Shown: piece by piece, positions 12,319 to 26,127 of the stretch | How the letters are laid out: each line of letters opens with the position of its first letter | Position numbering within the stretch: the first letter of the stretch is position 1 | Origin: Lomentospora prolificans | Taxonomy: Eukaryota; Ascomycota; Sordariomycetes; Microascales; Microascaceae | Length of the DNA: 64,000 nt | NCBI GenBank assembly: GCA_029532625.1 | Contig: JARFXM010000009.1 | Coordinates: 5,259,501 to 5,323,500, forward strand | Direction of reading: 5' to 3' | Made by a program: the position numbers and the translations under genes | The notes under the pieces: generated by a model | Seen by the model: only the letters and a program-made list of their open reading frames with translations | Databases searched by the model: none | Told to the model about the DNA's origin: nothing

Positions 12319-12908
12319 CTGAACAGAAACCGGCTCAGGGACAAGGGCCGGCTCAGGGCCAGGCGAAGACACAAGTCCAGCCAACGCAGCAGCAGGCGCA
12401 GCTACCGCAGCAGAAACAACCGCAACCGGCACCAACTCCGGTCGCCACCCAGGCTCAGAAATTAGCAGTTCCTGCTCCATCCAAAAACACTCAACCTACG
12501 CAACCGAGCCAACCTCCCCAGCCAACACAAGCGGTTCAGGGCCCTTCTCCTGCGGCGAAGCCAGAGGCGTCAGCGACGCAGCAGTCTTCGCTGGCTCAAC
12601 CCACGCAGCAGCCCTCTCAACCACCGGTTCAAGTCGTCTCGGCCGTTCAGCCAGTTGAAGGAAAGAAGCCAGAGCAGCCGCAAGCAACCTCTATACAGCC
12701 AGCACGACAGCCAACACAAGAGGCGAACCCACCTCCGACCTCTCCGAGCGTCCCTCCATCTCAGCCGGAAGCGAAAGCAGCTCCGGTTACGAATACCAAC
12801 CCTACTCCCTCGGTAAGCGTAACAACGTCCGTTCCGTCGGAAGCGCCGGTGCCGGCGCCGACGCTAGGTGCACCAGCTCCAACACCTACTGAATCGGACG
12901 CATCTTAA
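12315..12908 (+). CDS. Q/P-rich frame overlapping the YL1 stop
   Basis: An ATG at 12315-12317 overlaps the YL1 TGA (ATGA) and opens 197 residues dominated by Gln, Pro, Ala and Thr ('QPTQQQAQLPQQKQPQ', 'QPTQQPSQPP'), ending at 12908. The composition is biased in this frame only and resembles the Pro-rich C-terminus of the preceding YL1 frame, so it looks like former or actual coding sequence. I found no convincing intron joining the frames: a 44 nt option (12302-12345) is too short, and one starting at 12214 would delete the conserved 'VPARFL' end of YL1_C. Explanations are a frameshift in this allele or the assembly, alternative splicing, or reinitiation. It has no domain of its own. Confidence 0.4.
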   Translation: MTEQKPAQGQGPAQGQAKTQVQPTQQQAQLPQQKQPQPAPTPVATQAQKLAVPAPSKNTQPTQPSQPPQPTQAVQGPSPAAKPEASATQQSSLAQPTQQPSQPPVQVVSAVQPVEGKKPEQPQATSIQPARQPTQEANPPPTSPSVPPSQPEAKAAPVTNTNPTPSVSVTTSVPSEAPVPAPTLGAPAPTPTESDAS

Positions 12909-15070
12909 TAGCTCATCCTATCTAAATACAACCCACCTGTACGATAAACGAAATTTGACCAAAGGAACGGCGAGGGCCTAAGTGGGGGAATAACAAAAAC
13001 AATGCGTTTTGACCCCCGATCAAGGAATGAAGGAGGGGAAGAGCCTGCGTGTGGCCCGGCCCAGATATTAAAACGTCCAGATGAACCTGTATGAATAACA
13101 AGGAGCGCATAGAATCCGAGAGAGGCAGAAAAAGAGAGAAAAAATATATATTTAGTATCCACACGACCGCGGCACGGGTTCCTGCATTTAGTCTCGAGTT
13201 TTGAAGCGGAAGCCCTCGTACCATCCGAGTGGATGACGATGTGTTTGGCGAATTCCCAAAGACCAAAAATTGCCCCTTTGGCGTATTTCCCATATTAACC
13301 CACCACCCTCGTTAATGATCTCTTTTCCTCGTCTCCTCCCTCTGTCTGGCCCACTCCTCATAGTCCCCCCTTCTCCCCATCCGCTTCCGCCATCTGATGT
13401 TATTTCGCCCTCGTGGCGAGCCATTTTCAGGGAGGACACGGGGCTATAGCAACCCCCCCCCCGGGTTCCAAACCACTGTCCTATGCCTCGTGGTGCCTCA
13501 AATACCCGGACCATACAGCGGTGGAAAACGACGAGAAGTTTTTGGGTCCCGCTTTTTGTTTGAAACAGCGCCGTTCGATATTTGTCAAGGCCGTTTATCC
13601 TCTGATCTTCTTCATGGTCGAACCGGGGATTCTTCTGCACAGGCTAGCGGTGGAGGAGGAGAACATACGATAGTACGTACGGGCTTGTGGAACAGGTGGC
13701 CGCGTATGATGGGGAGAGTACGTGACCATGATGCACTCGGACTCGAGGGATCCAAAAGGGACGATGTATGTATATTACACTCCCCCACGATTTCAGATAT
13801 AGGCTTTCCCCTCCATTCCCGTCTTGAAGACAGCTGGAGGGATGACCGCTTTTCCTAAGTATATATACCTCAGGCCATATATATATATATTCTTCATCTG
13901 CCACGCACGTCCACTCGCGTCACTCCGTATAACACCAAAACTACTATATTCAACGCGATCGCGCAAACGCGTCTTCCGTCGACTGCTTCCCAGCCACCTC
14001 ATCCATTCTCAAACATCACACTCGAAGAATAAAACAGAAAAAAATAATAACAACAAATCCCCGTAAACACTCGCTAAACCTTCAATATCCTCACCATCCA
14101 GTAGATGGATGTAAGACGTAGATCAATGGTATCCGCGCCCCAGCGTAACAACCACACACCACACCTTCGTAGAAAAAGAGAAGAAAAAGAAAGAAAAAAA
14201 GGAAAAAAAATACCGAATGTTATTCTCCCGTCTCAGTCAAGAGAGGTGTGTGACAACCCCGGCGCCCCGGCCCTTCCCATTGTCTAAGACGCAACCATCC
14301 ACACTGCGCTGCGAAACGAGGCGAGAACTTACACGACATGCAGGCGAGCTTTATTAAGGAACCTCGTACAGAAATCTCTCAGCTCGTCCCTTTCGTACGC
14401 CGCTTTGGGAGAAACAATCGGCATTTTGTGTATTATGAGGGGAGGATCGTATGTTGCCAAACATGTACACGACAAGATGTCACAATTGATTCTAATTCGA
14501 TGCAAAAGAGAGTCGAGTTGCTTTGCACAATTTGGTATATCCAGTGTTCTCCGTAGCGCGGGTATTCTTCAACCTCCACAGCTGTCGTGTCATATTTCGA
14601 GGGGGAGCTCTTCAATAATATGTATCAAATATGCTTTCTGGCCCTGCAAAAAGGGGGGGGGGAATAAAAATAAAAATAAAAAAATCATGGAACCGAACTT
14701 CGAATCCAAGCCCGAGGATGACCATTTTCCAAAGCCCGTGGCTCCTTTTATACCTTGCGCCCTTCGTAACCGTGAGTACCTTACCGCCATACACCTCGCA
14801 CCTCGGGTAGATGTCCAGTGTTGTTTCCCACCCTCTATCACCAGGTTGGGGGTAAAAGTACAGAAATTAGAAAAATGAGACAACCAAAAAGCTGTCTATA
14901 ATATGAACAAGTCCTTTCCAAAAGCATATCGCTGCGTATCCCAGTCTATGATGTCCCAAATACGTTTCCGCCTGCAAAAAATAAAATAAAAAAAATAAAA
15001 TAAAAAACCCCCGTTTAAAAATGAGTCAAGTGAAAACAAAAGTATGAGTTGCACGGCCCACTCGAAGAAT
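12909..15070. other. Convergent interval without recognisable genes
   Basis: About 2.2 kb between the YL1 region (+) and a minus-strand gene ending at 15071. It contains an AT dinucleotide tract (13877-13890), purine-rich and A-rich stretches (about 14157-14215, 14985-15006) and a G9 run near 14647-14656. Open frames here have no family motif, and I call none. Confidence 0.6.
13877..13890. repeat. AT dinucleotide microsatellite
   Basis: Seven AT units, in an otherwise unannotated intergenic stretch with other short TATA-type runs just upstream. Confidence 0.8.
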
Positions 15071-16191
15071 CTAGTTCTTGATAGCGGTGGCCATCCAGCC
15101 AAGCTCAGCGACGAGGTCATCCATACCCATGTCGATGGGCGAGGAGATCAACGTGTTGCTTGACTCCTTAGAGCCGCCGACAGCGGTCTGAGGAAGGCTG
15201 TACTGGCGCTCCAGAGACTGCCTAGGTACAGGAGAAGAGCGCATAGACTCGTCGACCTCGTTGGCGGAAGCGGCAAACTCAAGGCTATCGAGGAGGTCGT
15301 AGAGGGGAGGTGTCTCGACCTCGGGGCTAACACCGACTGACGAGGCATAACTGGATATGGAAGAAAACGAGAAGCGGGATCGGAGAGTAGGTTCGAAGTC
15401 GGGGAGGGTGGGAGATTCAGGAAGGGCCCCGTCAACGGATTCGACCGCGGGCTCGGGGTTGGTGAAGGGCGGGACCGAGGTAGAAGAGACAGTCCTCTTG
15501 AAGGGAGGAGGTGCGAGACAGGTCGTATAGGGTACGTCCAACGAGTCGGGCGTGGCGAAGTTATCGTCGTCCTCCACCTCCTCAGCAATATCCTCGGGTA
15601 TCATAACGGGCCTCTCGTCAACGGGAGAGGTGGGAATAGTGTCGTCGCAGAGGAATCGACGAAGGGATTCGGGCGAGATGTCTCGAGATCGGCTACCGCT
15701 ACCCCAAGACCTTTCGCTACGAGTATCGTCCTGGTCGGGTGATGCCGCCTGCTCCCTATCCTCGCGGATGGACCTCCTGAAGAATCGCCTCCAGGAAGGG
15801 TTGGGCGAGAGAGAGCGAGCAGAAGCGTGGTGACGAAGCGTATGGGGAGAAGAGCCGAGGCGAGGACCGGTCATCATGACAGGCACGGGAGGAGCAGGAC
15901 GAGGAGTGGTGTACTTGTCCTCAGGATTCATGGTCATGAAGTCCGCGTTCCTCATGGAGCTGAGAGAAGCGCTTCGTTTCCGGAGCGTCCTTTGGATGGG
16001 GACAAAGAGGGTGTTGACCGTCTGCCCAGGCATGTAAGGGCAGTGTCGGGTGGATGGGCGAGCAGGGTCATGGGTCTCGTGGCAGCCGTCCAGCTCGTAC
16101 TAGGCAAACATTTGTTAGTTCAACCAAGCTATCATGACTGGCCATTGAATGAAGCGAGGACACTTACGTAGTAGTGATAAGTGCTGCCCAT
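15071..16191 (-). CDS. Conserved fungal protein of unknown function
   Basis: Exon 16191-16168 (eight codons, 'MGSTYHYY') joins exon 16099-15071 through a 68 nt GTAAGT-CTAG intron, giving 350 residues. The start is supported because the N-terminus formed across the splice ('YYELDGCHETHDP', 'CPYMPGQTVNTLFVP') looks like a compact conserved block, which I recall from uncharacterised Pezizomycotina proteins. The rest is Ser/Pro/Asp-rich and probably disordered, with a basic patch ('SWRRFFRRSIRED') and repeated SP/TP sites that could be phosphorylated. The C-terminus ends in a short helix-like segment ('MDDLVAELGWMATAIKN'). There is no signal peptide, membrane segment or catalytic motif, so I assign no function. 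Confidence 0.85.
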
Positions 16192-17183
16192 TTTCAGACC
16201 CCCGTTCCGACTAGGACCAACTCCGGTGTTGTCGTCACAGGTGATGTTGGTGAAGGAGTAACAACCTTTCCACTGGCCACGATCTCGCCTCGAGTCTCGC
16301 TCCAGCGGGTACGAGCTGGTGAAGTTGTCCCAGGAACCGATAAGGTGTACAGACCTTACGGAATGATGCGTTTGACTTATAGAAGAGAACAGAATGAGTT
16401 AGTTCAAAACCGCCGATGAAAGGATTGGTAAAAGAGTGGCTATGGAGAGATGTCCAGGTAAGAAGAGGCTGTGTTAAGAAGTGCTTGATTAAAAGAGTAG
16501 GTGAGTGAGGCAAGAGGAGGATGGGATACGATATATGTATCTAGGAACGAACAAGCAGAGTCTAAGATGGTGTGTGGACGCAGACGATAGACAACGGCGG
16601 GGCGTGGGAAAGAGTTGAAGAGGGTGTGTGGAAGAGAGGTGGAGGGTGTGCAAGATGGGGTGCCGATGGGGGTATGTGGAAGAAGAAGGGGGTGTGTGCA
16701 GTGTACACTACACAAGACAACACTATTGTAGCGAAGGTGCCAGCAAGGGACGAAAGGTACGCCAGGAACAGACAGAACAAAGTGCGTGGTGCATTTGTAA
16801 GGCACCAACGTGTCCTCCAGTTTCCATGCATGTGTATGTGTGTGCTGGCGTTACCTTGCCCAGGTACACTTGTGCACCAGACACCATCAGCCAGCTGCGG
16901 CGAATGGATGCATTGATGGCTGTTCAATGCCTGCTGTTCCTGAGGCTTGGAAGATCCATTCCTGTTCGGAAGTTTTGTGGGGTCGCAAGGTGAGCACCAT
17001 GTAAGACCAGCTAGCTCAGGAACTACTACGAGTAGTAAGCTGACAACGGGGGCCCATTCCCGACGGGTTTGAACACGAACGGGGACAACTCATTGAGGCC
17101 GGCCGTTGCTCCCCGCCCAATGTTCCAGAAGGATGTGGGTAAGCAACAAGTGCTGACGACCAAGCCGGGGACAGGCCAACGGA

Positions 17184-17195
17184 TTTTTTTGGGGG
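17184..17195. repeat. T7-G5 homopolymer junction
   Basis: Seven T followed directly by five G in noncoding DNA, the same orientation as 319-352. Confidence 0.8.
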
Positions 17196-20100
17196 TGGCT
17201 CACTCATTCTCTTGAACCGAAACAAAAATTTCAGTTCAAGGGGTCCAAATTGGAATTGGACTGGACAGAGCGAGATCCAAGCAGGCCGTACCGGGTAAAC
17301 GGAGACCCATGGCCTGGAGCCACAGCGAATGAGGAGCTGACGAGACCATCTTGCGGCGTGCAGGTCTTATGGTAATTGATTGATCCATTACCAGTAGCTG
17401 GCGCAAGCCCTGTGCCTGGGGCAGGCCGATTGCCACGACACTCTACTAAAGTAAAAGACCTGGGCAATCTCTCACCCCTTGTAGCAGCTCTTTTTTGGAA
17501 GCCCAGCTTGAGCTCTTCCCAATAGAGTGGACCAGCAATGCAGCCAGTAGACATTATCCGAACGGCTCGGACATTGCGAGATATTCCGCCCTCCGATTTG
17601 CTCCATTGGGAGGTCGTCAGAGGCTGGCGTGGAAATGTTTCCATTCGACTGTAATTAATCGAATTTTCGGTGGTAATGAATATGAAGCAGCACCCATTTA
17701 AATATGAACCACGCCTGGCTGTCGCGCCTCAACCACCGCCAGCTGGGGGGATTCAATCTGCGCTTGGATTCGACACTTGTCGCAGGCGCAATAAAATTCG
17801 GGAAATGAGGCAGCAGTAGGGGCAGAGGGTGAGTAATTCTCATAACAGCACAAGGCTCTCTTCATTTCTGTTTGGTACTTTCGCGGGCGTTGAAAGACGT
17901 ACGCTGTGATTGTGGGTGCTCTGTGTGCGAGATGCAGCAACAGAAGCCTTGACCAGTATAATCTCGGAGGGTCCGAATAGAAAGGCCGATATGAGAAACG
18001 ACAGTGGAGATGCGAATGAAAATCGACCAGCGACAGGCGAGCGAGGGAAAGCAACGTGCAGACAGCGAGACGAAGACTGAAGCGCGAGCGACGGCCGGGC
18101 AAAAGGAATGGGGAAAACCCAAGGTTCGAAAAATGAATGAAGAGGATGGAACAATTCAAAAAAAGAAAGGAAGGCTTGGAATATTCCCAAGAGAAACAGA
18201 AACAATACGCAAGACTCACAGCATAAACGTAACGAGTGTTGTACCTGGGTCCATTGCTTTGGGAAAACCGGAGACCGACCGTTAAAAAGCAAAAGGGAAT
18301 GGAGACACCAAGTCCGGCTCGTGCACTCTTTACTAATTCAGGAGAAGGAATGGTCGGATCGGGCGTGTAGGAAGGCTGTGAGCTGCGACCTTATATTCAG
18401 ACGAAAGCAACGTCCGTTTCGTCGCAGGGCACGCACAGGAGGCGTTCGAGGACAGGATGTTCTTGGTTGTTGATGACAACGGGTGGAGCCAACAGTCCTG
18501 CTGTCGTGCAGCGTTGCGTTGTAACAGAGCTGTACCCGAGGTTGGATGGTGGAAAATAGAAACGGCTGAAACGTCAAAGGAAATCCAACCACGATCGAGA
18601 AAGGCTAGAAATTGAATGCTCCGAGAGGTAAGAGTAAGCGCCGATGAGATTGTGAGGAATCGACCGAATCGGTGGATGCAGATGCAGGGAGAATCTGGCG
18701 CCAACGGATTGGATCACTCTATTCGTTTTATCCCCCTTATTGTCGCTTGCCTTTTTGTTGGATATTCACGTTATTTTCCCAGGCCGGGCCGGGAAAGGGG
18801 AGAATGTAGTCGAGAGAGATGCGTTGGGAAAAGGATAGATGGAGCAGTGGCCCCGGATTTTGATTTGGAGAGCTCTTCGTTCGTGCTGGCAGCTTGAAGC
18901 AGCCAGGAACCTCGCGAAATGAAGGGGGAATGGCCTAATTGGCCAATGGCGTGGGCCGACACAGGCGAAAGATGAAGCGCCCTCAAAGAGTGGGTTTCGA
19001 ACTGGGAGTCGAGCGTCAGGGACGCTGCAGCGACTGGATGGGCGCTTATTGTTCAGGAACAGAACCCAAGCTGGCCAAGCACGCCAGCACTTTGGGATGA
19101 AGTAGGGACCTGGCTTGCCGTCGTATTCTATCGACGTGGAACGGTGCAACAACAACCCCTGGGGCCTGCGCCGCGCACTGGACGATCAAGTTCGAGAGTC
19201 GGAGGGTTTTCAGGGGCGCGAGTTGCAGTTCAGGGCCTGGCGTGTTACGGATAACCGGGGAATGCGGCCACTCCACAACAGGCAACGCCGAGGAAGAGGT
19301 CAAGGCGATAAAGGCCGGACAGGACAAGGTCCAAGGTTGCAGTGGATTGATGGGCAGAGTAGTGCTTTTTGTTCTTCTTTCTTTTGCGGAAAAGAGCAGA
19401 TGGGTCAATAAAATAAAATAAGAAGAAGGCACTGGGCTACTTCTGCACGATGCGAGGACGATTAAACGTCTGAAATGGCGAACGGGCCAGCGACTTCACC
19501 AAAGGAGACCCGGGCGGGCCACCGCAAGTCAAAATTGGCGAGAAGAGGAAAAAAGGATCGAAGCTAGTCCAGACGAGAACGAGCGAATGATGAGCAGAAC
19601 CGGAACGAGGGCACAGACTTGATGGCTCGGGGCAAAAATGGCCGGTCGAGATGAGGGTATATCCGTGGGTCGCTGGCTCTACTATAGCCAACTATATCGC
19701 GAATTTGAAGCAAATTTGACTTTTGACTTCGGTCGTGCCGGTACGCCGTGCTCAATTAAGTGATGAAGACTCCGCGAGTTCAACGGGGTGAATTCCGCCT
19801 ATTTCTTTTGTCCCTCGCGTTCAACGACGAGTACGACGATGAGAAATGGTATGTGGAGATAGGAAACGACAAGAGCCCTGCCAACGAAAGGAACAGTCGG
19901 GACTTGGCTTCAGCAGTAGCCAGCTGGAGGTCGAGAACCCCTTGCAACGAGCCACAATGTAACTATCGCCCGTCGCTTGTGAAGTCGTAGGACCAGTCGT
20001 GATGGTAGTATTATTCAACAGGCTACCCCTCTGGTGTCATCGCTCAGGTGAGAAGGATTCAATGGTTTGAAATACGCTGACGAGGGTTCTCTGGGCAGGC

Positions 20101-23100
20101 TGAAGATGTAAAATGAAGATTGTCGACGGTTTGACGAATTATACAAAACTAGCAGCAACCCGGAGTTAAGACTTCGGTCCAGTATCCGCGTCCCAACAAA
20201 GCTCCTGGGCGAGCTCGAATGGAAGGCCCGATGTGGTCAGGGATGTTAAGACCCGTCGTTTGAGGAGGCTGAGCGGGCTTTCTTTTCCCACCCTGTTATG
20301 TTTAGAGATGAAGCGTGGTTTGTGGAAGTGCCAGGTGTAAGGAGGTTGTCAGATTTGATGGCTCCTAGACCAATATGTGGAAGCCAAGTGGGAGGACGGT
20401 GAAGACGCTTTAAGAAGCCATCTGGCGGCTATTCATCATTGATCCTATCCATTCCTTCTTTGACCTGGGTTTTCGACATCGAAAATGCTAAGACTAGCCT
20501 ACGAGCATAATAGCCCCGGTGATCTCGGGAAGTTTTGGACCACATCTCCATGTTATTAGGGTGGGCGGGACGGCACAACAACGTGGTCAGTCAGGGAGCA
20601 GCGTTCTGGCGATATTATGGTGCACTGCGCTTCGGATTCCCTAATTACAGGTAGATTTAGCAGGGGGGTAACCTCGTTGTCGAGCAGGGCCCCGCTGACA
20701 ATTGCGCCACTATGAAGCTGCGCAAGCTCGTATCTAGTACATCCAATGCCTCCCTCTTGGGTTGTTGAACGCCCGCCACAGGCCGAATAACAGGTGGAAG
20801 ATCCAGAAGAGCCCGGCTCGTGAACATCGCCATTTTCGGTATTACTGGTTTCTCCTCTGCTCTCCCTCCTCCACGTCGCATCCATGCCGTGTTGTTCATG
20901 CGCTGCAAATCGGACCAGGGCTGAGCAACAAGGGGATTTTGGCAGGATGAGACAGGTGGGATTTTCCACATCTAACGCTCCTTAATCAGACAACTGGAAC
21001 TTGAAGCAGCAAGAACACGTGAATTATAGGACATCCGTTACCTGAGTACTGAGGTGATATTAGGGGATCATGATACTTGCCGTACCTTGCATTATTCCGT
21101 ACTACTACCCGTAGTAGCGCGCAGCAAGAACTGTCGGCAAGGTACTTGAGGCTGCTACTGGCGTATTATACTTTCACAAGCACAATCTGTATTCCCAGAT
21201 CGAATGTACTCCGCTGGCGATACCGAGGAGCCGTGGGACATTCCCACGTGTTGCATTGCGCGCTATAACCCCATTGAGACGGAGTGGCAGAAACGCAAAT
21301 TCCCCAATACTACCTTCGTACTCTCCGCGACTTGTGCCTGTTCCCCCTTGTGGGGCCTATCATCAGAAGGAATTCCCGTCGCTCCCACTCTGGCAATCGC
21401 CAGCAATATACTCGTCACAAGCACCACTCAGCACTGGTTAAACTTGACTCTGAAGCGATATTGGGGTGGGAGGAGAGTATCCATTGTTGGGGGGTTGGCC
21501 AAGACCCTTTACGCTTCAAGGCCGTGGAACCAAATTCCCACCAATTGTGTTATTATTGCGGGCCCAGTCTCAACGACACCATCGCCAAGGTATGGGCTGG
21601 CCCGCCCTGGAGAAATATTCGCGCAGCATACTATAGATCTTCCTTTGTTTCAACCACGAGGCATTGATCACGACTGGGGTATTGTTCCTCGAAGATTCGG
21701 AGGATCCCTTTGATTACAGGGACAAGACGCCTCTCTTCATCCAGAGAACGGAGATCCGTAGATAGCCAACCAGTTCCCGATCCGCAGCCACACAAGGAAC
21801 GCATTAGTCGGATAATCAGCCCTGTCCTTCGTCAGGCTCATGCAGCCACCCAGGCCATTGGCCAGCGGGGGAAACCAGCCAAGCGTGCGCGCACCAACCC
21901 CGAGAGCGAGAGGACGGCCTTTAAGCCAACCAAGCTTCATCTACCCTCGGGGACCTGCAGCTACTCCGTAGGCGTTCTCCCCTTCCCCCACCTATCAGTC
22001 AGGTCTGTACTTTCAAGTGGCTGGCAGTGACTAACCCGCAAGCAGCAATAAATTTCCAAGCATGAAAGAGTACCAGCGAATGGAGCAGTCGTGGTGGTGT
22101 GGGGTCCTGCAAATGGCGCTCCTGCCGCCGGCTGTAATTGATCGATGCGACCAGGCTACTGCTGGCAAGTCCTGTCCACAAGGGCCGAGCCATTGACTAG
22201 GCTCGTTAATTATTTGCGCCCGTCGGAGCAATTCCGTTTGTCTGAGGAGGACGGGCGTCCTCGAATTCAACATCGTGAACCCCCAATCCGATGTCGATGA
22301 TGCGAGTGCAGTCAATCTCGACTAACGTGCAAAGGATGGCATTACATGCACTAAGCGAAGGTATGGTTGCTTCCTGACAATGGCACGATAAGCTTTTCGA
22401 TCTATCCTAAGAATTTGTGTCCGAGACGGGCGCAGCCAAAGACAGTCTTGGATAGTACAATACGGAGAGACAGAGCCGCTGCCCGAGACAACAGTAGACA
22501 AAAGAACTCAATGGATCCTTCACGTAAGCTTCCTGGGGATCATAACATCGCATCTTTCTTTTCAAAAGTAAAATATCAAGGTGTGAAGCAACTCTCCAAA
22601 ATCCACCTTGCACATATACAAGCACAGCTTACGGTCCCTTAAACGTGATCAAGCACATCAAACCCGTGGTGCAAGATGTGGTGGACGAACCGCGGGACGG
22701 GAGTGAGAAGCTAAGAAAAATAATTGTCCATCTTGTTAAGCCCACCTCCATCTGGCTCCCGTCTGGGCTGCCGTTAGCTGCTGTCAATATTACCGTATGG
22801 GGAACAGAACAGAGCTAGGATTGGCGTTGGGGAGAGCGCATCTTCCGCATCAAAAAGGTACAATGCCTGAGGTCCGTCGTGGCGATGGGGTAAAACAATA
22901 AGCCCATGTACATGATGATGTTAGGTTTGATGCAGCGAGATGGCGAGCGGAGCATCCTTAACATAATTCGGTCCTAGTTCGCTTCACTGTCTCGTTTCAC
23001 CATCGAGCCGTACTTTGTAGGCATGCCCACGGGAGTCCATAGGACAGGCGATTCCACCCCGACTCTGGCCGTGAGAATCGGTCGGCGGGGCGTCGGTCTG

Positions 23101-24714
23101 CAATTGTTCCTCCGAGAAGGCCGAAACGAGTCGAGTCCGCCGACTTGCGCACAACTGCGTACGTGGATTCCTCGAGTGGTGCCAGATGCATTTCGTATTC
23201 GCCACATCCTCATCTCGTCGTGCAGGCTAGGCATCCTTATGGGTGCACTCCATCCAATCCACAGTTGTGCTCACAAGGACCCATATGCAGATCACCTTTG
23301 CGGCCAACCTGAACGGCCGTGATAATCCGCCGCAGACGTGTCGTGGCAGACGTTCCGCCAGACATCAACGCAGGTGAACATACATTTGCACATCGTCCAC
23401 GACAACCACCCACACCAAGTACCCCAATATTGAAATTTTGCTCGATCTACGGTTGCAACGCTGTCTTCATATTATCAGGCCATATTGAGGATTTACCAAA
23501 ATCGCTTCGCCGAGTGGCCGTTGGCCAATAGCCACCCGTTCCTGGCTAGTCAACCCTTGTCCCGCTGATCTGAGGGCCACAGCCGCACCCCAAGATGGGC
23601 AAAGCGTCGATCTGTCAATGCCAATTCTGAAAAGCCCATTGTTCGTGCCCGTTGCCCAATGCTCATTTTCCCCGTCACGACTGATGGGATACAACAAGTA
23701 AATTTCGAACACTCTAACCAGGAGCTCAAGGGATCGTTTCTGTCTTGTCTTGGTCACGAGCCGCGAAACATCTCCTTTCAGGCCCCCTCAAACAGGAGGA
23801 GGCGAGAGGCTACCATCCCCTGCGGAAATACATGCGTTACTGCCCGACGAACGATACTGATCGAGGACCACCAACTGCCGTGAACCAACCGACCAGAAGG
23901 CTTGAAAATGCCCCTGCTTAGAGGTGCGCGCCTTCCGCCGAGGGCCGCTGTCAATGTCAAATGAAAACCTTCAGGGTTTGTTGACCAGTAGATGCATATT
24001 CAGCTGGCGTCTCGATAGCGGGAAATGGCGGAGAAGGGTAAGGGCTTGGGACCGACGGTTTGGCAAGGCAGCATGGGCATGAGGCTTCGCGGATATGATT
24101 CGCTCCACAGAAGTCAACACGCCCCCTTCCCCTTGTCATAAACCTGCCATGTGGCACCCACCTTCAAGATACTTGCGTCGTCTCCTAATACTGGTATTAC
24201 CTCTTCCCCCCATAAAAATCGCTATTGCGAACAAGGGCAGGGCCACAGGGCATGGGGTTTGAAAATTCGAGGCAATCTCAATATCCTTCAGCTCATTACA
24301 ATACGCATCCTATTGGCCAACGTACGGGTTTCTCACCACAGAATGTCCTGTATTAAGGCTTCCGATATGTCTGGAATAGGAAGTGGCCAAGATCCCACGG
24401 CTACCATCCGAAGAAATGGTGTTGCGTTATCCAGATTTTGGAAACTCTTATCTGGAAAGGGGTGGGACGACGGGGACACGGGCGACCCAAGATTTCGTGT
24501 TATTGTGAGAATCGCTGAACCGTTCCGCTCGTCGACGCCATGGGATCCCATAGTCGCAATGCCTCCCGGTACACCCGAATTCCCGGGTCGGGCTGTTGTC
24601 TAGACCTCTCTACACCCATGGGATGGTAACACTTTTTGGCGTTCAGCTAGCAAGGGGGCTAGATTTCGAATTGAGCAAAAATCTTGTCTTTTACTGAGCT
24701 ATTCTTTTCTCGGC

Positions 24715-24727
24715 TTTTTTTGGGGGG
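24715..24727. repeat. T7-G6 homopolymer junction
   Basis: Seven T (24715-24721) followed by six G (24722-24727) in the gene-sparse interval. Confidence 0.8.
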
Positions 24728-26127
24728 TGGAATGGCAAAGCCGGGCTCCCGTTCCCACGGATGACGCCCCTTGTAGCTCGTAGGATGCAGCTGAAGAGAA
24801 ATTGTCACCGGCAGCCTGGGGGAGCGTAATCTCGGGGACAATATTTTGGGGAGTGGATTTTATGGGCAAAACGAGAGAAAGCAGCGAGAAAGAAGGAAGA
24901 AGAAAGCAGGATCCTGGATGAATCCCCCGACGACTGGAGGTCGCCGTACCAGCGCCGACACGGCCGGACTGTTGGATAGGAAGGGCTAGACCCGGTGCCA
25001 CACAAGTAAAGCGGAGAGGAGTTAACGGTGAACAGGAAAAAGGAAGTAGCCGAAGCATTATGGAAAGTGGGTTTAAGCAGTGGGTTCACTACGTAGTGGA
25101 ATGGATCCGTCGATTGCCTGACGGGTGAACAGGCCAAGCATAGTTCTCCCAGGTATATCATAAAAACCCAGAGCCAAAAAGGCGTGAATCTTGGTTCGGT
25201 GCACCTTACGCTCGGATGTTCATCGGTGTCCTTTACCTGGGAAAATCCAACAGCGGGTGCGGCTACGCTCTAGCAGCGAAGCCCACACAACCCTCCCCAT
25301 TCCAGACGCAACTAATAGAGGCAATAACGCTGGCCATCTGGGTGAATTGGGGCCTCTCGTATCAGCCGCCGCCGAGATCCTCACGGCGCAAGTGACGATG
25401 CTGGGTGTGCGCCTTTGTTTCGGGCGGTACAGTTACATTGGGATAGCCGGCTCCACCGGGTTTTGAGAAGGTAGCTGGCGGGCGATATGCAGAGTGACGG
25501 ATTGCACGTCCATCGTTGTATGCACGAGCAGTCCCGATTCGGCGGGACCCAGATGCGCCCGGCGGATATGTCTTGGATTTTCCATTCTTACGTCTTTACT
25601 TTAGCTCTATCGGCTACCCCAGCAGGTCCATGGAGAAAAGAATGGTGCAAACTATTTTTTGGTTTGTTGATTATTTTATTCTTCTCTATTCGCGAGGCCT
25701 GTGGCGTGCGGCAGGGGCTGCTCCCAAACGGCGTGTTCAAATTTGGGCCATCTCCGTCTCGCCGCAAGCGCAAGCACCGGGGCGCCGCCGATTGCCAGCC
25801 GTGGTCCGGGAGTCTGAAGCCTCAAGTGGTAATCTCGGCAAGATGGGGCTCTGGATGGCTAGTTGCAGCAAAACCGTTCACGATGTATTCACAGACTTAG
25901 CAAAATATTATGAGGCATTGAGCCAAGCTACATGGTGTATATATGTTCATTTTTTTTCTTCTCCTTTTCTTTTCTTTTTTCATTTCTTTCACGTCCTCCT
26001 TCGTCTTTTGGGTCAGGTAACTGCCAGAAGTGAGACAGAGTGACACAACGAGAGCCAGCGAGCGATGCTGGCCTGAGACTTGAGAACAGAACTATCGCTT
26101 CTCGCTATATTCCGGGCTCCTCCTCCT

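Noticed and set aside
12214..12362. Introns that might reconnect the two YL1-region frames
   Set aside because: The in-phase options either are only 44 nt or use a poor GTGCCA donor and remove the conserved end of the YL1_C domain.
13397..13858. A 153-residue plus-strand frame
   Set aside because: It crosses a C9 homopolymer run and shows no motif or splice evidence.
21204..21713. A 169-residue plus-strand frame in the gene-sparse interval
   Set aside because: The composition is random-like and other frames overlap it; no family recognised.
25487..26043. Two overlapping 137-175 residue plus-strand frames
   Set aside because: No domain or conserved motif, no splice partners, and the translation runs into a T-rich tract; treated as noncoding.
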